A DNA stretch of 30,735 bases from a virus. Positions 1-7,725 of the stretch are shown piece by piece (position 1 is the stretch's first letter; each line of letters opens with the position of its first letter). Under the pieces are notes generated by a model, which was not told the origin of the DNA, did no database searches, and was given only the letters and a program-made list of their open reading frames with translations. The stretch lies in IMG/VR virus record IMGVR_UViG_3300012017_001267, positions 1 to 30,735 of that record. One strand, 5' to 3'. Both the position numbers and the translations under genes were made by a program.

Positions 1-387
1 TCGTTTACTAGCGAGGACGACAATATTGTAGCAATTGATTTTTCCGAACATCCTACTTATTTGTTAGGTATGTTCAAAAAATTAATTCTCAATCATAAAA
101 ATTTCTTTATAAAAAATCTTACTTTTCTTTTAAAATCAGATCAAGGAATTGATCAAGACGATGTTAAAAGTTTAGGAGATATGATTGTGTACAATAGAGC
201 TTTTTCTTATATAGAAAAAATAGATTTATCTAATGCCGCCCACATCCAAGCAGTAGAAAATAATTATACCCCTCAATTAATAATATCATTAGATTCTGCT
301 ATCTCATATTTTGAAAATATAGAGGAATATGAAAAATGTGCTTATATATTAAAAATTAAGAAAATTTTTGCAGAAAAAATAAAGTAA
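1..387 (+). CDS. Hypothetical protein, 5' end outside window
   Basis: The reading frame is open from the first base of the window, so the gene almost certainly starts upstream. A TTG at 61 and an ATG at 70 are internal candidates only. The visible 128 residues are Leu/Ile/Lys-rich and mostly helical in appearance. They end in a Tyr/Glu-rich helix (YFENIEEYEKCAYILKIKK) typical of small phage proteins with a helical C-terminus. No catalytic motif, signal peptide or membrane segment is visible. A weak AT-rich hairpin straddles its stop codon, and a promoter-like element lies 20 nt beyond it, so the gene seems to end a transcription unit. I do not recognise the family. Confidence 0.75.
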   Translation, partial: SFTSEDDNIVAIDFSEHPTYLLGMFKKLILNHKNFFIKNLTFLLKSDQGIDQDDVKSLGDMIVYNRAFSYIEKIDLSNAAHIQAVENNYTPQLIISLDSAISYFENIEEYEKCAYILKIKKIFAEKIK

Positions 388-406
388 ACTTGGTTTTACT
401 TGATAC

Positions 407-416
407 TATATTTATA
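407..416 (+). promoter_or_regulatory. Late-promoter-like element TATATTTATA
   Basis: Exact copy of the element that recurs upstream of seven genes here. It lies in the short gap between the cut-off first gene and the 62-aa gene, 22 nt before that gene's ATG at 439. This copy is followed by T rather than the usual AAYAAAA. Its position also argues that translation starts at 439 and not at the upstream TTG at 400, which precedes the element. Assignment to the phage sigma factor is inference. Confidence 0.6.
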
Positions 417-438
417 TTCCCGCCATAAAAATATTACT

Positions 439-627
439 ATGAAAAATCGAAACATCATAATGCGAAGACTAGAGAAAGCAGAGGGTAATATCTCTAAACT
501 ATTTTTAGTACTTCAACGAGCTGGTTCTAGAGAAGAATTTGAAGCTATTCTTAAGGACACACAAGAAGTTATCCAAGATGCTAAAGCCTTTGTTCAACAA
601 GAACCTATGGAGTCGTATGAATTTTAA
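439..627 (+). CDS. Small hypothetical helical protein (62 aa)
   Basis: Start chosen at ATG 439 because a frame-open TTG at 400 lies upstream of the promoter-like element at 407-416, whereas 439 lies downstream of it. The product is short, charged and probably two helices, with an acidic C-terminus (EPMESYEF). No enzymatic motif, zinc site or membrane segment is visible. It is separated by 16 nt from the HD-domain gene and is probably co-transcribed with it and with the sigma factor. The family is not recognised. Confidence 0.7.
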   Translation: MKNRNIIMRRLEKAEGNISKLFLVLQRAGSREEFEAILKDTQEVIQDAKAFVQQEPMESYEF

Positions 628-643
628 ATTAAAATAAATAGTT

Positions 644-1435
644 ATGAAACTTACAGCAGAACAAATTCAAGAAAATTGGGACTATTTTATCCAGCATATC
701 AATACTTGGATATCATCCCCTCGTAAAGAAAAACTACTAGAATTTTACGAACAATATAAAGATCGTTTAATTCTAATGCCGGCTGCCCATAAAAAAGAAT
801 ATCACAATGCTTTTCCAGGAGGTTATATCGAACACGTTAATCGCGTTGTAGATTGTGCTCTTAAACTTAACAATTTGTGGGGTGAAATGGGAGCAGATTT
901 AACTACATACACAGTTGAAGAACTTGTATTTTCTGCTATTAACCACGATTTAGGTAAAATGGGAGACGAAACAAACGAATCTTATATCCCCCAAACAGAC
1001 CAATGGCGCAGAGATAAACTAGGTGAAGATTATATGTTCAACAACAAAGTAGCATTTGCTTCAGTTCCTGATCGTGGTTTGTATTTACTCCAATCTCATG
1101 GTGTTCAATATTCGTTTAATGAAATGTTAGCTATTCAAACTCACGATGGTTTATACGATGAAGGTAATAAAAAATATCTTATGACGTATATGCCTGAACA
1201 GAAGCCACGTACTTGTCTTCCATTTGTATTGCATCAAGCAGATTTAATGGCAGCAAGAATTGAGTTTGAAAGAGAGTGGTTGCCAAAATTTAAAAATTCC
1301 GTGGAGGCTCCCAAAAAGAATTTTACATTAGATACTAGCACTAAGTCCAACACTAAACCTGCTATAAACAAACAACAAAAAGCATTAAGTACACTTAAAA
1401 GTGAAGGTTTAAAAAATCTATTAGACAGTATATGA
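644..1435 (+). CDS. HD-domain metal-dependent phosphohydrolase
   Basis: A 263-aa protein with the ordered residues of the HD superfamily: H64 (in GGYIEH), the H101-D102 doublet (in SAINHDLGKMG), H167 in IQTHDGL, and H197/D200 in VLHQADLMAARIE. HD proteins bind divalent metals and hydrolyse phosphomonoesters or phosphodiesters, commonly nucleotides. The exact substrate cannot be read from the sequence. A nucleotide-pool or nucleotide-signal role would suit a lytic phage but is inference. Residues from about 220 on are Lys/Ser/Thr-rich and look flexible. The stop overlaps the next start by 4 nt (ATGA), suggesting translational coupling with the membrane protein and then the sigma factor. Confidence 0.85.
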   Translation: MKLTAEQIQENWDYFIQHINTWISSPRKEKLLEFYEQYKDRLILMPAAHKKEYHNAFPGGYIEHVNRVVDCALKLNNLWGEMGADLTTYTVEELVFSAINHDLGKMGDETNESYIPQTDQWRRDKLGEDYMFNNKVAFASVPDRGLYLLQSHGVQYSFNEMLAIQTHDGLYDEGNKKYLMTYMPEQKPRTCLPFVLHQADLMAARIEFEREWLPKFKNSVEAPKKNFTLDTSTKSNTKPAINKQQKALSTLKSEGLKNLLDSI

Positions 1436-1707
1436 TAATTTTAACAATAATTTTAGCGTTAATGGTCGTGATCTTAGGATACACGACCTTTAACCTTCTA
1501 CGCAAAAACGAAAAACAAGAAGATATCCTTACAGGATATATGGTTTATCTAAATAAAGTTTCTAAAATTATAGATGAATCAGATAGAAAATTAAAAGAAA
1601 TAGACCATCGAGGTTCATTTAAAGCAGATGATGAAATTGGTTTTTTCTTTGAGAGTGTTAAGAGTATTCAAACTATTCTTAATTCTTTTAATATAAAAGA
1701 TCTATAA
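1432..1707 (+). CDS. Small single-span membrane protein (91 aa)
   Basis: Residues about 2-22 form one strongly hydrophobic segment (IILTIILALMVVILGYTTF), followed by a basic/acidic linker and a probable coiled coil, then a C-terminal patch DDEIGFFFESVKSIQ. The basic residues after the span suggest a signal-anchor with most of the protein on the cytoplasmic side. This topology resembles small phage inner-membrane proteins; an i-spanin-like role is possible, but no partner outer-membrane lipoprotein is visible nearby. It overlaps the HD gene by 4 nt and the sigma gene by 1 nt, so it is tightly coupled to regulation genes rather than to a lysis cassette. Function unknown. Confidence 0.75.
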   Translation: MIILTIILALMVVILGYTTFNLLRKNEKQEDILTGYMVYLNKVSKIIDESDRKLKEIDHRGSFKADDEIGFFFESVKSIQTILNSFNIKDL

Positions 1708-2381
1708 TGGTATATTTTACTCAAGATACGGAAGATGCTATCGTTAAATACAATAACGAGTACGATCCTATTATTAAAAGTAAAATATACGAAAGAAAAA
1801 TACATTATCCTTTCTTTAAATTAACCGAAAATATAGTTCATACATTTAAGTTTTACTATACCGAGGTTGAAAACATTGAAGACTTACAACACGAAGTAAT
1901 AACATTTCTTCTTTCTAAAATACATTTATTTGATCCCTCTAAAGGAGCTAAAGCATACTCATATTTTGGAACAATAGCAAAACGTTATTTGATATTATCT
2001 AACCAGAAAAATTATAAAAAGCGATTAGATACTGTTCCTGTAGAAGAAATATATGAAGATGAAAATCACTCATATGAATTAGAAGAAAACTATACAAACG
2101 ATAAAATATCAGATTTTATGGATATGTATGTAGATTTCTGTACTAAAAATATATTTAAATTATTTCCAAAAGAAGCAGATGCTCGGGTAGCTGATGCTAT
2201 ATTGGAATTATTTCGCAAAAGAGACCATTTAACCATTTTCAACAAGAAGGCACTTTATATTTATATTCGCGAGCAAATCGATGTTAAAACACCTAAGATC
2301 ACTAAAGTAGCCAATCACCTATACAAATTATATAAATCTCATTATTTATTTTATGAAGAAAATGGTTATATGAAAGTTTGA
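1707..2381 (+). CDS. Late-transcription sigma factor, T4 gp55-like
   Basis: A 224-aa protein with a sigma-70 region-2-like segment at about residues 57-105: IEDLQHEVITFLL, then FDPSKGAKAYSYFGTIAKRYLI, the aromatic-rich helix pair that binds RNA polymerase and melts the -10 DNA. It lacks an obvious region 4, as does T4 gp55, which recognises only a -10-type box. The middle (about 110-135) is acidic and linker-like. The C-terminus is helical and basic and could contact DNA or a co-activator. The gene lies immediately before the virion module, which opens with a TATATTTATA element 7 nt after this stop. It probably redirects host RNA polymerase to those elements late in infection. One further exact copy of the element lies inside this gene at 2256-2265. 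Confidence 0.8.
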   Translation: MVYFTQDTEDAIVKYNNEYDPIIKSKIYERKIHYPFFKLTENIVHTFKFYYTEVENIEDLQHEVITFLLSKIHLFDPSKGAKAYSYFGTIAKRYLILSNQKNYKKRLDTVPVEEIYEDENHSYELEENYTNDKISDFMDMYVDFCTKNIFKLFPKEADARVADAILELFRKRDHLTIFNKKALYIYIREQIDVKTPKITKVANHLYKLYKSHYLFYEENGYMKV

Positions 2382-2387
2382 TATAAC

Positions 2388-2397
2388 TATATTTATA
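2388..2397 (+). promoter_or_regulatory. Late-promoter-like element at head of virion module
   Basis: Exact TATATTTATA followed by ATAAAAT, the full extended form shared with the copies at 15374 and 19417. It lies 10 nt before the ATG at 2408. If read as a -7/-10 box, the transcript would start around 2401 with a leader of only a few nucleotides. It is the natural start of the baseplate operon. Confidence 0.7.
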
Positions 2398-2407
2398 ATA
2401 AAATGAT

Positions 2408-2740
2408 ATGAGCCAATTTGATAAAATCGTATTCGGTAAAAAATCTTTTTCTAGCATACTAGAAGAAATATACGAAAACCAAAAGAAAAAAGATAAACAA
2501 ATATCTACCCTTATCTCGGAATTAAAACCATTAATAAACGAGATAGGCGATGCTACTCTTATAGTTCCTTTAATTAAAGAATATATGGAAATAGGAGTTA
2601 AAAACGACGATTTACTTGTTAAAATGGCCGCCTTAGCTCAACGAGCTATAGCTAGCCAAGCATCAGGCGACCCATTAACAATATCAGATGCTGAAAAAGA
2701 GCAATTGTTAGCCGCTATTAATAATATAAAAGAAGAATAA
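2408..2740 (+). CDS. Hypothetical helical protein, first gene of virion operon
   Basis: A 110-aa protein with a Lys/Glu-rich, probably coiled-coil middle (about residues 20-45, ENQKKKDKQISTLISELKPL) and an Ala-rich C-terminal helical region. No catalytic or metal motif is seen. It is directly downstream of a late-promoter-like element, and its stop overlaps the start of the gp5-like gene (TAATG), so it is probably made with the baseplate proteins as a small virion or assembly protein. I do not recognise a named family. Confidence 0.7.
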   Translation: MSQFDKIVFGKKSFSSILEEIYENQKKKDKQISTLISELKPLINEIGDATLIVPLIKEYMEIGVKNDDLLVKMAALAQRAIASQASGDPLTISDAEKEQLLAAINNIKEE

Positions 2741-4023
2741 TGGCCTACGTTCAGGCAGGATTAGCTGCTCAATCATACCAAAATCAAAATTTTTTTAATG
2801 AACCCAATTTATTTACTATTCAACCAGTAAGAGTTCATTTTACATTTTTAGATATAGAATATGTTAGAAGAACATACCCTAAATTATATGAAAAATATGG
2901 GGGATACGATGCTTTAAATGGTATTTTATTTGATTCATTTACATATCCTATTGTTCCTAACCCTGAGTTGCCTTTTGAGGATAATTTAATATCAAATTAT
3001 AGTTTTGCTAAGCCTTTATTTCCTAACATAAGACATATTCCTTTATTAGAAGAAGTAACATATATTATATCTTTACCATCTACAGTTTCTCAAAATCCAC
3101 GGAATGTTGATTTAAATCAACCTGATTATTATTATTTTTTTCCGATTAATTTATGGAATACTTCACATCAAAATGCTTTTCCTGATCCTCTTATTGAGTA
3201 TAATGCTCAAACCGCTCCCCAACCAAAAAATACATCTTATAAAAGGACAGAAGCAGGAGCCACTATAAATTCTGATGCTCTATCTCCTGAAGTTAGTTTA
3301 GGGGATACTTTTGAGCAAAGAAATAATATTAAGTATTTAACTCCATATGAGGGGGATGTCATACATGAAGGTAGATGGGGGCAAAGTATTCGATTTGGTT
3401 CAACTGTTTTAGGAAAAAATCCTTGGTCCCAAGTAGGAAAAAATGGAGATCCTATTTTAATTTTACGAAATGGGCAAGCTTCCTCTTTAACAGAAGCTTG
3501 GGTTCCTACTTTTGAAAAAATAAATGAAGATTTAGGTTCTATATATTTTGGTAGTACCCAAAAACTCCCTTTAGATGCTTCTTCAACTAGTTACAGTAGC
3601 TATAAACCATCAAATGCACCAACTATTCCTAATCAATATGCTCAAAATCAAATAATGATCACTTCCGGAAGATTAGTATTTAACAGTTCCTTAGATCATA
3701 TTTTATTAAGTTCTAATAAATCTATTAATTTAAATGCTCAAGAAAGTATTAACATAGATGCCGATACTACAGTTATAGAAAGTGGAAAAGTATATCTAGG
3801 TAGCAAAGATGCCGATCAGCCTTTACTTTTAGGAAATGAAACTGTTTCTGTTTTAAATCAATTAATAAATAATCTAAAAATCTTTATGAATATCTGTGCT
3901 ACAACAACAGGTCTTCCACAATTAGCTCCTTTAAATGGAATAGCTCAAACAATAGGAAATAATTTAACCAAGATTCAAAAAGAATTAGATAAAATAAAAT
4001 CAAAAGATACTTTTACTACATAA
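2740..4023 (+). CDS. Baseplate hub / central spike protein, gp5-like
   Basis: A 427-aa protein with two recognisable parts. At residues about 205-225 is an OB-fold-type segment (EGRWGQSIRFGSTV) found in gp5/VgrG-like hub proteins. Residues about 305-365 are short alternating hydrophobic strands (ITSGRLVFNSS, INLNAQESINIDADTTVIE) like the triple-stranded beta-helix of the T4 gp5 C-terminus that pierces the outer membrane. A helical tail follows. No lysozyme domain with a recognisable E-D-T catalytic pattern is seen between OB and helix, unlike T4 gp5, so cell-wall cleavage would need another protein. The position before gp25 and gp6 fits a baseplate cluster. The hub assignment is by family resemblance. 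Confidence 0.7.
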   Translation: MAYVQAGLAAQSYQNQNFFNEPNLFTIQPVRVHFTFLDIEYVRRTYPKLYEKYGGYDALNGILFDSFTYPIVPNPELPFEDNLISNYSFAKPLFPNIRHIPLLEEVTYIISLPSTVSQNPRNVDLNQPDYYYFFPINLWNTSHQNAFPDPLIEYNAQTAPQPKNTSYKRTEAGATINSDALSPEVSLGDTFEQRNNIKYLTPYEGDVIHEGRWGQSIRFGSTVLGKNPWSQVGKNGDPILILRNGQASSLTEAWVPTFEKINEDLGSIYFGSTQKLPLDASSTSYSSYKPSNAPTIPNQYAQNQIMITSGRLVFNSSLDHILLSSNKSINLNAQESINIDADTTVIESGKVYLGSKDADQPLLLGNETVSVLNQLINNLKIFMNICATTTGLPQLAPLNGIAQTIGNNLTKIQKELDKIKSKDTFTT

Positions 4024-4026
4024 GAT

Positions 4027-5094
4027 ATGTCTTCTATTGATAAAAATACTGCAACCCAAATCCAAAACTCTTCAGGGATAAAAAAATCCCCTGGATATGA
4101 TTTACCTTTTAAAGACTTTAAAAAACTAAAAAAAGACCAATTAAACCAAGCCAGAGAACAAGCAAAACAAGCAAGAGAGCAAGCTGAAAATAGAAGAAAA
4201 CAACTAGAAGCTCAATTAAACCAAATAAATAATACTATTTTAAATACTACACCTTCAGATCTAAAAGCTAAAGGTATAGCTCGACTAAAAGGATTAATAG
4301 ATGCTCAAATTCAAAAAATAGAAACTATAATAATTCCTAACCTAATATTACTTCTTAGAAACGAAATAGAACAATATATTATTGAAAATGCTTGCCCTCC
4401 TACTCAAGTAACAGAAAAAATTTTATTAACTATAAATAACATAATAAAAGATCTTAATAGTGTTGCAACTCAAATTGATAAAGTAGCCCAAATTTTACAA
4501 ATCACCTCAGGAGTAATAAATTCAGTACAAGAATTATCTTTTATACTTCAAGCAACTATTCCATCAGTATCATTAGCTGCTAAAACTCAACCTCTTATAC
4601 CAGGATTTGTAGTTTCTCTTTTAGATGATTTAGACTACATTAATAATAAACTTCTATATAAAGCAAACGGTGAGCCAAAATTACCCCCAACAATTGCTGG
4701 GATTAGTTCTGTGACATTAGGAATTTCTATAGCTTCTGTTTTTATAAGAAATGCTATCGGATTAATAACTCCAATTACATTATTATTACAACGATGTATT
4801 AAAGAAAATTCATTAAATTTTCCTCCAATAGAACCAATATCAGATATATCTAAACAGTATTCTGAATATGGAAGTAGTAATTATGATACTTTTGAAAAAA
4901 CATCATATCAAGGATTTGATATTAGAATTGAGGAAGTTCCATTTAATGCTAATATAGTAAGAAGAAGAGCAGTTGGGTATAGCCCATATGGAACACCATT
5001 AATTAGAACCGAATTATCATTTTCATCTAATGCCCAAACTTTAGTTGAAGAACTTAAACTTATTATTGACAGAGATAATTTAAAAGCTTACTAA
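4027..5094 (+). CDS. Virion protein with N-terminal coiled coil, baseplate-associated
   Basis: A 355-aa protein. Residues about 30-75 form a highly charged coiled coil rich in Q/A/R/E (AREQAKQAREQAENRRKQLE). Long helical stretches follow, then a hydrophobic segment at about 220-250 (GISSVTLGISIASVFIRNAIGLI) that could cross or insert into a membrane. The last 60 residues are a folded beta-like end with RRRAVGYSPYGTPLIRTELSF. Its place between the gp5-like hub and the gp25/gp6 wedge genes, with only 3 nt to the hub gene, makes it a baseplate or tail-tube-associated protein. A tape-measure role is unlikely at this length. No homologue is recognised by name. Confidence 0.65.
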   Translation: MSSIDKNTATQIQNSSGIKKSPGYDLPFKDFKKLKKDQLNQAREQAKQAREQAENRRKQLEAQLNQINNTILNTTPSDLKAKGIARLKGLIDAQIQKIETIIIPNLILLLRNEIEQYIIENACPPTQVTEKILLTINNIIKDLNSVATQIDKVAQILQITSGVINSVQELSFILQATIPSVSLAAKTQPLIPGFVVSLLDDLDYINNKLLYKANGEPKLPPTIAGISSVTLGISIASVFIRNAIGLITPITLLLQRCIKENSLNFPPIEPISDISKQYSEYGSSNYDTFEKTSYQGFDIRIEEVPFNANIVRRRAVGYSPYGTPLIRTELSFSSNAQTLVEELKLIIDRDNLKAY

Positions 5095-5097
5095 CTT

Positions 5098-5107
5098 AAT
5101 ATTTATA
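5098..5107 (+). promoter_or_regulatory. Late-promoter-like element (variant AATATTTATA)
   Basis: Nine of ten bases match TATATTTATA. It ends only 3 nt before the ATG at 5111. If it works as a -7/-10 element, transcription would begin at or next to the start codon, giving a leaderless mRNA. The tight spacing may instead mean that it acts on the gp25/gp6 genes further on. Confidence 0.5.
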
Positions 5108-5110
5108 ATC

Positions 5111-5455
5111 ATGAAACCCCAAGACTTTAAAAAAATCATTAAAGAAGCTGTAAGAGAAGCAATTCAAGAAGAACTTAAAGATATTCTTCTCGAAGCAGTC
5201 CGTTCTCCAAAGACAATCGTAAACGAATCTATTAGAGATACATACGCCCAACCTCACATCGAAAAACCAAAACAATTAACTGCTCAAGAACGTAGAAATA
5301 TGTTTTCTGGGATTTTAGAAGAAATGCAACAAGGGGCAGTAGCCACTTCAGCATATGCTGGTCAATTCCACCCCAAATCTACAGATACAGTAAACGGAGC
5401 ATTGCCCGATGGAAGTGTTGGTTTGGATCAGATAATGAACTTAATGAATAAATAA
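5111..5455 (+). CDS. Hypothetical protein with K/E-rich helical leader
   Basis: A 114-aa protein whose first ~30 residues form an amphipathic charged helix (MKPQDFKKIIKEAVREAI, then QEELKDILLEAV). The leader resembles those of the proteins at 25633 and 28930 and the C-terminus of the protein at 27947, and it contains L-L-E-A. The remainder is polar, with Gly/Ala/Ser-rich stretches and no enzyme motif. It sits between the hub-associated gene and gp25, with its own promoter-like element. It may be a small virion or head/scaffold-related protein carrying the sorting-like leader seen in the last third of the window. Function unknown. Confidence 0.65.
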   Translation: MKPQDFKKIIKEAVREAIQEELKDILLEAVRSPKTIVNESIRDTYAQPHIEKPKQLTAQERRNMFSGILEEMQQGAVATSAYAGQFHPKSTDTVNGALPDGSVGLDQIMNLMNK

Positions 5456-5459
5456 ATTT

Positions 5460-5864
5460 ATGGCAATACTTGTTCAAAATAAATTTCCTATTGACTCTAT
5501 AAATAGAAAAGCTATTGGAGTTGGGCTCCCATTTAATGCCCCCGGAGTTTTTAGGTCAACTTATATAACAAGAGATGCAATAAAAAGCAATTTGATGAAT
5601 TTTTATTCTACTAATTTGGGAGAAAGAGTATTTAATCCATTTTTTGGTAGCAAATTATTAAATGAAGTATTTGAAAATATAACTAGTTTAACTATTGATT
5701 CTATTAGAAAATTAGTAATAGATGAAGTTAATCAATTTTTTCCTTTTGTAGGCATACAACAAGTAGATGTAAAATTAGGTGAAGATTCAAATACTATAGA
5801 AATTACTGTAAAATACCAAGTTCAAAATTTTGGTATTCAAGATGAAATTAATATAACAATATAA
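5460..5864 (+). CDS. 25: Baseplate wedge subunit gp25-like
   Basis: A 134-aa protein matching T4 gp25 in length (132 aa) and in the core pattern: an N-terminal segment ending in a Gly/Pro loop, then TNLGERVFNPFFGSKLL at about residues 51-67, then an alpha/beta region ending in hydrophobic strands (TIEITVKYQVQNF). This is the GPW/gp25 lysozyme-like fold used structurally in contractile baseplates, where gp25 joins gp6 and gp53 in the wedge and contacts the sheath. The gene directly precedes gp6, the usual order in T4-like phages. It has no catalytic requirement and probably no enzymatic activity. Confidence 0.9.
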   Translation: MAILVQNKFPIDSINRKAIGVGLPFNAPGVFRSTYITRDAIKSNLMNFYSTNLGERVFNPFFGSKLLNEVFENITSLTIDSIRKLVIDEVNQFFPFVGIQQVDVKLGEDSNTIEITVKYQVQNFGIQDEINITI

Positions 5865-5865
5865 A

Positions 5866-7716
5866 ATGGCCATTAAAAGAGATATAAGATATGTAAATAG
5901 AGATTTCTCAACTTTGAGAGATCAATTAATTAATTATTCCAAAACATATTTTCCTAATACATACAATGATTTCACACCAGCCTCACCTGGTATGATGTTT
6001 ATGGAAATGGCTGCTTATATAGGAGATGTATTGTCATTTTATGTAGATAATCAATTCCAAGAAACTTTTATTCAATACGCCCGCCAAACCCAAAATTTAT
6101 ATGATTTAGCATATCTATTAGGATATAAACCAAAGGCAACAAATGCCGCTACAACATTATTAGACATATACCAGCAAGTACCCGCAACTACATCAGCTAG
6201 CCAAGAGGTTCCAGATTATTCTTATGCTCTTCAAATTCCTGCTAATACAACAATTACTTCTACTTTAAATGGAAATTTAAATTTTTTAATGACTGAAAAG
6301 GTAGATTTTTCTATAAGTAGTTCACTTGACCCCACTGAGGTAACAGTATATGAGACAGCTGGTAATCTTCCTACATACTTTTTACTTAAAAAAACTCGAA
6401 AAGCAATTTCTGCTACTATTAAATCTACTTCCTTTTCATTCTCCTCTCCTGTTCCTTTTGACTCAAGAACAATTACTGATGATAATATTATAGGGATTTT
6501 AGATATAACAGATTCAGTAACAGGAGACAAATGGTATGAAGTAGATTATCTAGCACAAGACGCTATATATGAATCTATATCTAATTCTAATCCAAATGAC
6601 CCTAACTATACCCAAGACCCAGATGTTTCTAATTTATTAAGAATAAGACAAGTTCAAAATAGATTTGCTACAAGACTTTTAAATAGAACAAATTTACAAA
6701 TCCAATTTGGTTCTGGGGATCCATATAATACAACAGAAGAAATTATCCCCAACCCAGATAATGTGGGTCTTGGATTACCTTATGGAGAAAATAAGTTAAC
6801 TACTGCTTATGCCCCTACAAATTTTATATTTACTAATACTTATGGAATTGCCCCTTCAAATACTACTTTAGTTGTTAGATATCTTGTTGGAGGGGGTGTT
6901 GAATCTAATGCTCAAGCAAATTCTCTTCAAAACATAAATACTACAGGAGTAAGTTTTGTAAATTTTAATATAGGTAATACTAATTTAGCTAATCAAATAT
7001 TTGAAACTTTATTAGTTACTAATCCAATAGCAGCTTCTGGTGGGTCTGATGGAGACGATATAAATGAATTAAGACAAAATTCTTTAGGTAGTTTTCAGAG
7101 CCAACTAAGAAATGTAACTTTTGACGACTATGTAGTAAGAGTATTAAGCTTACCAGCTCAGTATGGTACTGTTGCTAAAGTATACGCTGAAAAGCCAAAA
7201 GCTTCTTCTACTTCATTTAATACAATAGATTTATATGTGTTATCTTACAATAATACTAAAAAATTAACCACAGCATCTGATGCTTTAAAAAGAAATATAA
7301 ATACATATCTATCGCAATATAAAATGATTAGTGATTCTATTGGTATTAAGGATGCTTTTATAATTAATATTGGGATTAACTTTGAAATAATAACACTCCC
7401 TGGGGCTAACTCAGATGAAGTTATATTAAAATGTATTTTGGCTTTACAAGACGAATTTAATATAGATAGATGGCAAATTAATCAACCAATAATATTAAAA
7501 AATATATTTACTATTCTTGATCAAATTCAAGGAGTCCAAACAGTTAAAACAGTGCAAATAGTTAATAAAATAGATTCAAATTTAGGGTATTCTGACTTTG
7601 CTTATGATATAACAGCAGCAACTAATAATAATGTAATATATCCTTCACTTGACCCTATGATATTTGAAGTAAAATATCCAAATACAGATATTCAAGGTAG
7701 AGTAGTACCTTTTTAA
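5866..7716 (+). CDS. 6: Baseplate wedge subunit gp6-like (baseplate J family)
   Basis: A 616-aa protein close to T4 gp6 in size (660 aa). The N-terminus carries the family signature: RYVNRDFSTLRDQL (residues 8-21), SPGMMFMEMAAYIGD (40-54) and DNQFQETFIQYARQ (61-74). The C-terminal third has the baseplate-J-type alpha/beta region, including NELRQNSLGSFQSQLRNVTFDDY and later FNIDRWQINQPIILKNIF. gp6 forms the continuous ring of the wedge that triggers sheath contraction. It starts 1 nt after gp25. The wedge context and motif match make this one of the firmest calls in the window. Confidence 0.92.
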   Translation: MAIKRDIRYVNRDFSTLRDQLINYSKTYFPNTYNDFTPASPGMMFMEMAAYIGDVLSFYVDNQFQETFIQYARQTQNLYDLAYLLGYKPKATNAATTLLDIYQQVPATTSASQEVPDYSYALQIPANTTITSTLNGNLNFLMTEKVDFSISSSLDPTEVTVYETAGNLPTYFLLKKTRKAISATIKSTSFSFSSPVPFDSRTITDDNIIGILDITDSVTGDKWYEVDYLAQDAIYESISNSNPNDPNYTQDPDVSNLLRIRQVQNRFATRLLNRTNLQIQFGSGDPYNTTEEIIPNPDNVGLGLPYGENKLTTAYAPTNFIFTNTYGIAPSNTTLVVRYLVGGGVESNAQANSLQNINTTGVSFVNFNIGNTNLANQIFETLLVTNPIAASGGSDGDDINELRQNSLGSFQSQLRNVTFDDYVVRVLSLPAQYGTVAKVYAEKPKASSTSFNTIDLYVLSYNNTKKLTTASDALKRNINTYLSQYKMISDSIGIKDAFIINIGINFEIITLPGANSDEVILKCILALQDEFNIDRWQINQPIILKNIFTILDQIQGVQTVKTVQIVNKIDSNLGYSDFAYDITAATNNNVIYPSLDPMIFEVKYPNTDIQGRVVPF

Positions 7717-7725
7717 TTAAACAAA

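Noticed and set aside
382-401. AT-rich 7-bp hairpin over the stop codon of the first gene as a terminator
   Set aside because: The stem AAGTAAA/TTTACTT has almost no G-C pairs and no T-run after it, so it would be too weak; such palindromes are common by chance in this composition.
2256-2265. Exact TATATTTATA inside the sigma factor gene as a promoter
   Set aside because: It lies within coding sequence about 140 nt before the next start, while a better-placed copy exists at 2388. One or two chance copies are expected at this A+T content.
6231-6530. Minus-strand open frame opposite the gp6-like gene
   Set aside because: Shadow of a firmly identified baseplate gene; no start context or motif.
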